DNA of 64,000 nucleotides, taken from positions 24,870,922 through 24,934,921 of the forward strand of contig NC_086248.1 of assembly GCF_021018805.1 (NCBI RefSeq). The letters run 5' to 3'. The stretch is from Prinia subflava (Eukaryota > Chordata > Aves > Passeriformes > Cisticolidae). How positions within the stretch are numbered: the stretch's first letter is position 1; each line of letters begins with the position of its first letter. The notes beneath the pieces are model-generated. The model was not told the DNA's origin. It did not search any database and worked only from the letters and a program-made list of their open reading frames with translations. Positions 13,501 through 25,500 of the stretch are shown one piece after another. The position numbers and the translations under genes were made by a program.

Positions 13501-16500
13501 TACTTTTTTAATTGTTTTCCTAAGAACAATGGAGGTTCACGAAGCCCAAACAACAACCTTGGTTTCTCCGAGGTAAGGATGAGTGGCAGCCCAGAAAGTG
13601 AATACACAGAGGAAAAAGTTCTACATAACACCCTTGAGGGAACCCAGCTATTTAGAATTAAGTTATATTTTATAGGAACATCTATGGGAAAACTGCATGC
13701 CCTTCCAGATTCAGCATCACAGTTGGTAATTCGAGTACACAGAAATGGGAAAAAAGATACTAAAACTATAGTCTAATCAATTCATCACTTACATGAGATA
13801 CAACTGAGTTCACCAATCTAGTGTAGTACATTAGCTTCTCAATGAAGAGTAAAATGTGCCTCTGTATACAGTCCTTCCTTCCTCTATTCCCTAGGTGCCT
13901 TTGGTAACAGTAACATTTTGCCATTGCAGGTATCCCAAGAAGACAACCTGTACTGGCCATAACTTTATATTAAATCCTTGGGTGGCACTGGGCCACACAG
14001 TCCAACTGTATGAATTGTATGTTTTATCAGCTACACGATCATTCTTTTTTCTATAACCACTATTAAAATACACCAAAGTTGATGACACTGAGTTTCAACA
14101 TTAGCACAGGCCACTTCCCAATGGGATTCCAACTAATTACCAACAATGATCACATGATGATCAAGAGCCAAGTATTTAAGTCTGTAATCCACAATCTTAT
14201 CTTGGTAGTATTAGAGTGAAAACTTACTAGGTTTAATTTCCTACCTTTCAAATGGCCAAATACTGGATTTTATGCTTTCTTTTTTCCCACTGAATCTTTA
14301 ACATGCTTTCCAGATAATGTTAATTATTCTAACCAGAGCTCAGATTGCACAGTATCACTCTGTCTTATATCCAAGAAGATGAGCACTTCTCCCAGCCCTG
14401 GACAAAGTCTTGAGTTTTCAACAGATGGCTTCTTTAAACACCTCAGCACACCCCAGTGTAATATAATACATTTGAACAGATATCTGCTTAGCCAAAGACT
14501 GGGAATTTATTCTCATTGATCCAGTGGAAGTAGAGAGATTCTGAAACCATTTCATTTACCTTCTGTTCTTGTATTTGGGCCTTGACAACTTTGAATTCAG
14601 CAGATGGTGGTTTCTGATTAGCCACAAGATCTTCTGTATCAATGAGCCAGCTAAGCAGAGATTCAAGGGCATCCTGAAATCTCCCACAGTGGAGGAGGGC
14701 TTCCTGCAATTGCGCAGCACGCTGGGCAACCTGAGAAAACAGTACAGGATCTCACAGATTCATCTTACTTCTGTGAAATAATTAGTCAAAATCTGTAGAA
14801 CATCTGTCAATATCACTAACAAATACTCTTGGTTTTGTAACTATTCATAACAGCACTATGTCACAATTCATCACGAATCTCTTGGGGCTGCAGATATCCA
14901 ATGAAAAGAACAGACTGACTCCCAGCAAATCAGCCTGCTCTCGTAATTTCTTACAAGTTACTCCTGATTTATATCACTACAGTATTATGAAATATACTGA
15001 TGGGATGTTTGCATTTCAGATGGTCTTTATTTTCCTTATAGAAAGAATGAGCCAGGATATCAAAGTAGCAGTTCTTAAAAAGGCCCAATAATGCCATCAA
15101 TGAGAAATAAAAGTAGGAAAAGAAAAGGCAAATATGTGAACTGTAGGTGTCTCTGGTTCTGCTGCATCACTCTTTCAGAAAGAGAGCAAAAAAAGATGAG
15201 CACCATTTTTACTGCTCACTATTTCCATTTTCCAACAGCAGCTACTGTTGAAGGAAGACTTGTGAAAAGTACAGAACATCTACAGCCAGTTTTTCAAAGC
15301 AGTGGTGCTTTCTGATGCCTCAAGCAATACAATCCTTAAGGTGCTCTAAAGGAAACATTGCACCAGTTACACAAAGCTGGGCTGTATCATTGCTCTGTGC
15401 ACTGTACAGGTGCAGCAGTGTATGTGAGCAAGCACAACAAAGTGAAAAAACATGCAAACAAAGACTGAAAGTGGGACTGGATCTCCAGGGACGTCCTTCC
15501 AACCCCAACCAGTTCATGATTCCGTGAGTCTTTCTTGAATAAAAATCCAGCACAGACCTTGAGAAAGTTTGGCAAAACCTTATAAATGACAGGAACACCT
15601 CTGGCTATTAGCAATATAAATCTTATCCTTGGAATTACAAACAAAGTGTATGTGTAAAGAAAATACAATTCATATCCTTAGTGGGTATTTAATTTCCTGT
15701 ATTTGGAAAGACATCAGCAAACAAATAATCAAAAGGCAGAACACAACAAAAGCAGGATAGTATATAAGAAAATAACCTTCTTATTAAGAGTCTTCCATCG
15801 GGTGTTGACATCTTCAAGGTCGTGTTCAAGGTTTTCTGTGTTGGTACTTTTAGCAGCACTCTGAATAAGGCCCTGACCCAACCAATTTACTTCCTGTTGT
15901 TTTACTTGTAAGGGTTCAATTTCTTCTTTCTGGAATACCTGCAGTTGAAACCCAAGACAGACATGAAACATGGTAACTTTTGTTATAAAATGCGTCTGGT
16001 GTTTACATGACAGTATGCAACAAAAACATTGCTTAAAACTGTTGTCTAGAAGAAAGGAAGCCATTCCTTGTCAGGACCTTCCTAAAAAAGCATTAATAAA
16101 TCTAAACAGAATAGACTCAATCTAAACAGAGTAAATTCAATACATCATAGAGGGGGAAATTGCATACATTTCCATGAGTAGTTTTAGATAGGAAGGAAAG
16201 GGATAGAGGAAAAGAGAGGCGGTGAAGTTTTGGGGGGGTAAAAAAGAAAATTTCTGATAGAGGGGAAAAAAAATTTTAAAAAGACTGGAGAAACTCACCT
16301 GTTTAATTATCTGTCTATAAAATCTAACAAAAAATGGCCCAGGCCAAAAGAGACAAGTGGGCATTTTTTCCAAATTAGGCCCAAAGCCAAAGTAGTAAGT
16401 CAAAGAAACAGTGAATGAAGAGATATTTTAAGATCGGTTTAGGCGATTATAATGGGAGCAAATGAGGAGGAGGCACTACAGATGCTGCTGAAACAGTATC

Positions 16501-19500
16501 CCGGCAGACACCCAGAAAAATGAGCTTCCATTGAAAGGATACTCTTGCAAATTGCCAAGGCTTTGAGTGCCCAACAGCAGTTTGAGCAGTTTTGTGTTTG
16601 CTTTATTTTACTCTTGCAGGTATTTAGGCTTTTGCAGAGCTAGATTATTACCATTAGCAACAGCAATGTAAATCTCCATTTGTATTCAGCAGCATTAAGC
16701 TGCACTGACACAAGTGTCAATGAGATCAGAAAATGGCCTGAAGCCCCTGAATTAATTACACAGGCCAGTGAAAAATAAGCAATGAATAAACAATGCTAAA
16801 GAATGCTCAACTTTTGACCCTAAATCCTTCAATTTCTATAGCAGCATTCAGTAACAGTTTTGGTGTACACTTAGTGCATTCAAAGCAACCTTTCTTAGCA
16901 TCCTGAAAAGCAGAGATCACTCTGAATGTATCAGCAACTCTCCTCTTTTGCACCAAACACACTGTGGCAAGTGATTGCTTTTAAAGCTGCAGACCTCAGG
17001 TGGCTGAGCACACTTGCACCAGCTTGACAAGTTAATCTAGAAGCTACAGCAAATACACTAAACATGAGGGGTAACATAAATTAAGCATCCCTAAGAGATT
17101 TGTTCCTACAGACAAAAAAACCACCCTAAAATCTCTAAGACTGTGGTTACATGAAAACTGAGAGCACACAATGTGTTGGCTTGCTCCTAGAAGAAGGAAA
17201 ATGCTTGTGTGTTTCTTGACTGTAGGGTAAGGAGGAGGCAGAATAATATTTCAACACAGAACCAATAACAAATTCTTCTTTTATGTGCCATAAAGTCTCA
17301 TCTTTTGAGAACAATGTCCTACCACAGAGGGGACTGATCTCCATAATCTGCCCTTTAAAAATGCACACATTCTTTGTGGAGACAAGCTTAAAATAAATTA
17401 CAATTATTGCTGAGGCCAAAGTTTACCAGAACAACTCAGCAACAAAGCTTGAAGTATCTCAGATTTCAACCAGAGTGGGAAGAAAAAAATTACAGACCCG
17501 ACAAACACCCTTTCCTTATTACAAAGCTTCCCTTACTCTCTTACCTCATCCACCACTCACAAAGCACTGCAAGATCCTGTGCTTGTAAAATACTACCGTA
17601 AGGTCAGATCTGCTTTCTGGCACGCAAATGCAAAAGGCAGCTTTCAGAAGAGGCGGTGAGCCTTTAATCTGCCTGCTTTGGAAACCACAACCATCTGATA
17701 CTGCTGCTTGTACCTTGATGAGTAAGGCTGCTCAGGCTGAACACATGGGCCGGCGCTGCCCTTGAATGGCATTGCCTGCGAGCGCGCCCAGCGCAGCACG
17801 GAGCACGGAGGGGGCACCCCCGGAGAGGGCACTCCGCGGAGGGGGCACTCCACGGCAGGAGTAAGGGGCACCGGCTGGGCAATGGCAACCCTGCCCAGAA
17901 CAGCTGGAGTAACAACCACCCCCCAGACTCTGCCCCCAGTTCACCTCCCATACGGACCATTTCACCTATTTTTGGACACCCCGTGTGTGCTACGCAAATG
18001 ACACTGATCGCTGCATCTGCCCAATTAATAATCTTTTTAAAGTTAAGGTTTTGAAATAATGGCAAAACTTAAGAGTTTTAAACAAATGTCTTTACAGTAA
18101 TATCAAAACTATTTCACAAATCTATGGATTTTTTTTTCTAATTACCTTGTTGGACAAGAGGCCATTGCAGACTGTATCCAAGGTGTCTTGGATGCCAGTA
18201 GTCCAGATATTGCCTTTATTTCTCTCTGGGAAAGCTTTTGGGCAGTTTACTGTACTATCTAATTCAAGCTCTTGAACAGAAAATGCCATTTCATTTGGGC
18301 CTGTACATGCTACACTGCATTCCTCCGTATCAGATAAAATTTCATATTTTTCAAAATCCAAGTCGCTAGTATTTACAGCAGCATTAGTGTAATAAACATC
18401 TACATGAGGAGATACATCATCCACAAAATCCTCCTCTACTGTTGTGACTTGTATTTTAGTTTTTCCATGAACTTCATATGCATTTTCCACTTCATTTTTG
18501 TCAGGGGTAATACTTCTTCCATCACCTTGAAGAGGATCTTCATATGACAGAATTTTCCCTTTGAAACCTTGTAAGTGAGAGTATTTCCCCTCCATCTCTT
18601 CCTGATCACTCTCAGCATTGTTTTCTTTTACTTTTCCAGAGGGTAAAATGTCATGCAAAGCCAATCTGCCGTTCTCCTTGACAGGGACACTCATGCTTGC
18701 AAGCAGTGGGGTTTGCTGCTCTCTGCAAACTGCTGGGATATACGGTCTGAACTGACCTACTACATGGATATCTTCTGCAGAAGACAGACTTTGTGATTGA
18801 GCTTGCTCCCCTGCTAATGGTGTATCTTGTTTATCTTCCCTCTCTGTTGGAGGGCTGCATAAACCAGAATCATCCTCTTCCGAGGTTAGAGAATTCGTAC
18901 CCCATTTGCATTTGCCTAGTCTAGCCGCCTCTGACAGATCAGCAGTTTCATTACAGGAGCTTTCACTTCTATTAGTGTAATCTGGGAAGCTGGGTGGAAC
19001 AAGCATTCTCCACGATCGTCTGTGCTCCTTCTTTTCGGTGTGAGACTTCGCTTTGGGCAACCCAGCTGTCCGAATTATATCGCTGTTCAGTTTAAGAGCA
19101 TCAAAGATCATTTTTTCATCCAACTTGTTAGCTTCACGGCTTCGGAGCTCAAAAACACTGGAAGAAGTAAGAGCACCATTGGAGCACAAAGTACTGATGT
19201 CCAGTGTTCTGTGACTGTAGGGTAAGGTCCGGTCTGTGAAATGCCTCGAAGAGAGGCTGCCCTTGGAGCCTGAATCAATCTGTTCATTCAGCCGCACAGT
19301 GTCATAGATAGACCTCTGGGGAACGTAGCAGTCTTCAATATTTAGATCTTCATCTTCTTCCCCTTTGCCAACACATGGAGGATTCTGACGTAGACAGTCT
19401 GGCCTGCTAAGTGGCTTCCCCATGTTGAAAGTATTCACACAAGTATACCTCCGTTTTCACAGATTCAGGGCAAACATTTAAAAAACACTAGCAATCTGAA

Positions 19501-22500
19501 GAAATAGTAAACTTGCCCTTAGCATAAGATGCATAGATACAAAAATATTCATCATAAGATACTAAGTGGCTGAGGTCATTCATAATCAGTGCATCCGTTT
19601 AAATTTGACTTTACCTGGATATGAGGTTTCCCACCCCCAAAATATAAAGTGCTTCAGTAAGAAAGTAACAGAAATGTCCCAATGTCACAGAAAAACAAAT
19701 TATAGCAGAAACCAGCAGTAGCCAAATATGTCAAACATTCGGTGGAAGGCTTCATTTATTTTTCCAGGTTAGAATCTGTATCTGAAATCTCCCAAATAAG
19801 CCTTCCAATGAACAAGTGTTACAGAAGGCAGTACATTATCTTCTGTACATGACTGCTTAACTGTAATCCATTTAGCTGGCTTGCAGGGTCCCATCTCTTT
19901 TATAAATAAAACATGGTGTGGCAGCTTAAAAAGACAGAATCCACAGTGGCTTGTACGGTCCTGACCAAGGCACGGAGAAAATCCTGGGAGTTGGGGGGAA
20001 ATAAGTTAAATCCAGAACAGTAAGAATAATAAAACAGCCCTTTACTTTTTTGGCAGTAGCTATAAATAACCTTGATCTGAAAGGCAGCTTATCCTCCTCT
20101 CGTAACTGGCTTGTTCGTGGTGCCTCCACAAGTCCCACAGGAAAACATCACTTTCCAGCAGCCAAGCCAATGCGTCCCTCGAGCAGACCGTCGGAAGAGG
20201 AATGTTTCAGCCCGGTTCTCCCGATGCCGTCCCGGAGAGCTCTTTAAGGCAGCTGCAGAGCCGAGCAAGCGCGGCGCGTTCCCCGAAGGCACGGCAGGTT
20301 TACATTCGGCAGGTCCCGACTACAAGCTCCAGCTAGCGGGCTGCCCTCGCCTCCTCCTCATTTCTGAGCCGCAGCTGCTCGGGAGCCGAGGGAGGGAAAT
20401 CCCCGCCGAGCAGCGCCGGCGCGTCCCGCCCAGCGCCCGGCTGGCCCCGCCGCAGCCGCCAGGAACGCCCCGTTCGCTCCTCAGCAAACATCTGCGAGCA
20501 GCCGGCCCACACCCGCAGCGCCGCTCGGGGGCTCGCCCCGGGCTCCCCTCCCTCCTTATCTCCTCTGCCGCCCTCGCTCCTCGCTCGGTGCCGCGCAGGG
20601 CTGGCGAGGGCAGGCGGCGGGGAGGCTCCGCCGCCCGCCCGGCGGTGCCATCGCTCCGCCCAGCCCGCTCCGGAGCGCCGGGGGAGCGGCCGGCCCCGCT
20701 CCGGCCCGCGGGAAACGCGGGCAGGGAAGCAGCGCTGTGACCGCGCCCGCACGCCAGCGCCCCGGCTCATACAGCAATCAGTGTAGGCTTCCTTTCCAAA
20801 GTTACACCGAAACTTTACCTCTATTGCTTAAAGAAATCCCCCAAACTCGCCTAGTGTTTAGATTAAGTGTTGGAATAGTCACACATTGCTCCACCTGACA
20901 TGCAAAGTGAGATGTTCGGTCCAGTTTTGGCTGTTTTCAGTCTGGTCACTGGCCCTGAGGCAAGAGCTTAGCGTGGCGTTGGCTGATAGGGCAGCCACTC
21001 CTGAAGAATCCAGCTCCCCTGAAAGAAGCATTAAAATACTGGGGGGAAAAAACCTAACTATATCTGAAAGACCTTTCTCTTTTTTCCCCTCCAATGGAAT
21101 TTATTGGAGCCCAAAACCAGCCTATCGGGACAAAGATTCCTGTTTTGGAAACTGGCATCTTTTAAATACAGTTCATCATTAACTCACAACCTACACTTCG
21201 AGCTCATAGCCACGGAGGGGAAGGGTCGGGACACTCACAGGTAACTTGCCAGCAGCACGGGAGGAGCTGCCGTGACCAAGCAGCTCCACTCCAGTAGAAG
21301 CCAAACCCCTGATGACCTGAGCTGCTGGTGTGACAGCAGCCAGCAGCTACAGGGACAATTCAGATGTCAGTTTAAGGACAGCATAAGGCACTTAGTGCTG
21401 AAACTTAACACAGTGCATTCAATACAATCAGCTTGAGCTTTCCACATTAAGCAGCAAGCAGGATACACTCTATGCAAGAAAGACAAACGTACCACGCTTC
21501 ATGTTTACTGATTTACTTAATAAACAGTCAGCTACATATCAAAACACTAAGGTCATGCAAAACAAATTCTCTCTTCCTACTCTCTGGTGGGCAGCCATAT
21601 AACATTTGGATTATGCCAAACAGATAACAATCACCTCTGGATTCTCTAGCAGAGAATACACTATAAAGGTAAAGACGCGAAAAGGATTTTAGATACTTTT
21701 GATGAAAGGTCCTATCGTCCATGGTTATTTTCACCCAAAACAACCAAAACCAGATAGATCCCTGCTGAATTCAGAAAATGCTGCATGACTTTATAGGGGA
21801 AGCATATCGCTGAAATTGGTCTGTATTTGTTCAACAGAAAAAATTATTTTAACAGTTAAAAAATAGTTTACCATTTATCACTGTTTCAGCTGAAGACTTT
21901 GCATTATAGATGAGGCACTTTCAAAATGCTACTGTTAAAAAAAATTAATGCTTGTTTATACTACCTTTACTTTTCAATACAGACCTTAACTGTAGTAAAA
22001 TCCCACTGAAGATTTTAGTCTCTTGTTCTAGGGTTTGTAAACAGAGCATGGGATATGCAACACTTAGCTCAAAGAGAAACTTAAAGAGAAACTTCCGATT
22101 ATGCTTTCAACATTATTTGCCTTCAAAGCAAAAATCAGAGGACTGACACCCTCTGCATAACTAACAAGATGTGTAGATGTGGCATTTAGGGACACAGTGA
22201 ACGGTGGACTTGGCAGTGCTGAGTTAACATTGGACTCAATGTTCTTAGAAGTCTTTTCCAACCTAAAAAATTCTGTGGTTCTATAACATAAGCCAATTAA
22301 AATCTTAGTTCAAGCTCATTGGCAGGACTACTCAGGATACCTAAAAATTCCCATAAAGTCCAATTAGAAGGCAACCTCTAATAACTATATCTACTTTTAA
22401 TCCAAAAATAAAAGCAAAAATCAAATTAACCACATGCTCATGAAAGCTATAACAGTGACATGTTGGTTTTACTAAGAAGAAAGATGGTACAAGAATTGTG

Positions 22501-25500
22501 AAAAAGTTTCAAAAAGTAAAATAATTCAACTTTAGGTTTTTTCTCTATTTCAGAGAGAACCTAGCTGCAAATGCTTCTTCAACTGCAAATATTCTAGCAC
22601 CGTGCAGCTACTCCAACCCAGAGTGTTTGGTTCAGTCTATTTGCACAATTCTTTTTTCTTTTGCTTTTGAAGAATGATGGTAGACTCAGTGTACCTTAAC
22701 AAACCTATTTTACTGAAATTTCTTTTCAGGACTAATCTACACATTGCATACAGACTTTGGGATAAAACGTGTCTTACAAAGCCAAGTTAATTAGTAATTT
22801 TTTGTGTGTGTTTTATATTAATTGAGATAAATTCTTCATTTGATTATACTCTTCCTGAAGTGAAGTAAGAGTCATGGTTCTACTTTTAAATGAACTGCTC
22901 TGAAGATTTTCATTTACACAAAGTAAATTTTATAACTGCATTGTAAAGAAATATAGTTTAACACTGACAGCAACTACTTAAAATTTAACACTGATGGCAA
23001 CTACTTTCAATTTAACACTCTATAACAACTGGAATAAATACATTACAAAGAAGAAATACAAATAAAACAAGTATGTATATGCATTTTAAATATATATATA
23101 TAATACAACTCAAAGGCAGTTTATTAAAAAAAAAAAAAGTGTTTTAATGTCATGCCAAGAAGCTGCACGCATCTCTAACTCTTTGTACATAAAAATTGGT
23201 CAAACCACAAAAACCACCTCTGGCCCATTACATAAGATCCTTCCCTGAAGAGAGCGAAGAGTTCATGTTAATAGAGCTATACCAAAGAACAACTCTTTTG
23301 CTTTACTCTTGAGGAACTGAAGCTGACTGCAGCTGACCACAGAAGCTAAAGACAGAAGGAGCCAGACAGTGGTTTTGTGGCCACAGCCACACTTTCAGGT
23401 TGTGTGTGTTTGTGTACGTGCACAAACATGTGAGCAAACACAAACACACCACGAGTGGAGCAGGATCTGTGGCATCCAGCCCCCCTACACTTTGCTGCCT
23501 CAGGTAGAACTGTTCTCTGGAAGGGGAAAGGGTATAAACAGATTACAGACTGTAATTTTGATATGCCCCAGTAGCACTCACACCGAGCATGACGAGAGTT
23601 GATCCCTATCCTCCTGCTATCAGTATCCCTTCATTAACTACACTCTCACTTAGTAAAATTTCCTGTTCTGGTCTCCCTATTTCCTTTCTTCAAAGGCTCT
23701 TCACTCTGCTGTTTTGTTTCTGCATTTGCTTTTCACTTATGTAAACAACTCCTTCACTTTTTCATCATTCTTCACCTCCTGTTTAATGGCATTGTGTTTT
23801 TAATCACAAGCAAAACCATGGCCTAAAATAGTTGCTTCAAGCAAAATACATTTCTAAGCTTATAAATATCTAATGTAAATACAGTCCCAGAGTAGACTTT
23901 TGGATATAAACATGCAGATATCACTGTTCTCCTTTATGTCTCTCCAGGGTTTTTTGTCTTCCTACCACATAAGCTCTTGTGTTTCAGGCATGCTCTGCCC
24001 TCACTGGCCTGCACAGGTCTCTCACTGCTCAATTGCTGTGTTGTGTCCAATGCCCTGATGACCTACAACACTGGGACAACACACATGCAACTGGATTTTC
24101 CTACCATCCTCTCATCAGGTTGTAACACTCCAGAAATCTTTTTCTTTATAATAAAATAGATATTTGTACATATACAATTCATTGTATGTAATACCTGTTA
24201 ACAAAGACCTGAAGCTGCACCTAATGTTTGAAAATGTAAGAAATGGGGTGAAATCAGAGATCCCAAACTGCCTACAGCTGAAGTCCTGTACAGCCAATGT
24301 AAGCAAGAGCATTCACAGCAGGAGCTGTTGCTATTTTCCAATATCCAAAGTGTTTTACTAACCATATACAAAGAAAAGCCATTTGTTTCTCTTTTAAATT
24401 GAGATAGACTTGTTAGGATAGACTGGCATACAATTTTAATCCTCCCAGTCTAATGCAATCTCCTCATAATGTAACTATTTGTTCAAGATTTTTGTCTCTA
24501 TTTATGCATTCTCAAAGATCATCAAAACTCACAGTAACTTCCATTTAAAATTTCCAGATGAAAGTTTTCTGGTTTAGTTTTCCTTTTCAATATGGCTTAA
24601 ACAAGCAAAATGCACCCTCTGTTGGGCCAGCCATGTAATGACTCTTCTCCAAGGTCATCAAATTTTTAACAGCATAGCTTATCAAATCCTGCTATAAAGG
24701 TTTGGCTTTATCATTAAGTGTCAACTAATGTACAAGTCTTACAAACATTTGAATCAATATTATATTGGAACAAAACCAAAGCAGTGTAGAATATTCAGTG
24801 CCACTATATAGCCATTAGGAGATTTAAGATCTTTTTCAAACACTGCTTACATCTATCAATATTTCTGGTGAGCACTGGAAATTCATTTCTTGTAACCTAA
24901 CCCAAGAAAATATTTGTACTTATTTCAGCAGCAAAGCTCTATTAACACTATCACTGCAATGCATTTTTTTGACCTGGACATGGATAGCTAGTTGGCATAT
25001 TAAAAAAGCTACATACAGAAGCTCTGGAGTGCATTTTGGATAAGGATGCTACAAGAAAAATCCCAATATCATAGCGGGATTATTTTGCATGTTTTCTTTT
25101 TATCAGGATATTTCTAGGTAAGGGTGGAATTCAATGAGGTAAAACCAGCCAGTGTATGAAAACAGAAAATGGCAAAAGGTAACATCTTAAATCTAAATAC
25201 ACAGAAACCTATACCAAGGTGACAAAACCCTAAACTACTCAGATGAGCAAAGTGAATGTGGGCTGATAGGTGATCACTGGAGTCTTAAAATTCATACCAC
25301 TGTGAAGATGAAAGTTGTGTAATACATGGACATCAAATAGAGACAATATGCAGTTTCTCAAAAACAGAAAGGCAGATGCATTACAGAAGGTAACAAGATA
25401 GTGAAGAGAGGTGAAGAGGGAACTGGGGTACAGGAACTGGGACCTGAGATGCAAAACTCCCAAAGTCTGCCAAGCTGAAGCAAAGGAAAGCTCTGGAGCA

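Larger units (their letters stand above)
13288..15776 (-). other. DST introns E24-E25 and E23-E24, flanking E24
   Basis: Two introns of about 1.3 and 1.0 kb around E24 (14,560-14,730). The second holds the short CR1-like fragment at 15,471. Confidence 0.8.
15939..18145 (-). other. DST intron between A1 and E23
   Basis: 2.2 kb with the 20-bp duplication at 16,101 and the GC-rich block at 17,700-17,960. A purine-rich stretch on the plus strand lies near 16,190-16,290. Confidence 0.8.

Noticed and set aside
19436..19438. Upstream GTG start for A1
   Set aside because: The ATG five codons later has a strong context and yields the conserved MGKPLSRP start.
20111..20740. 209-codon plus-strand open frame, and a 145-codon minus-strand frame, in the CpG island
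   Set aside because: Long frames arise in GC-rich DNA because stop codons are rare there. Arg/Pro/Ala composition, no family match and no splice signals.
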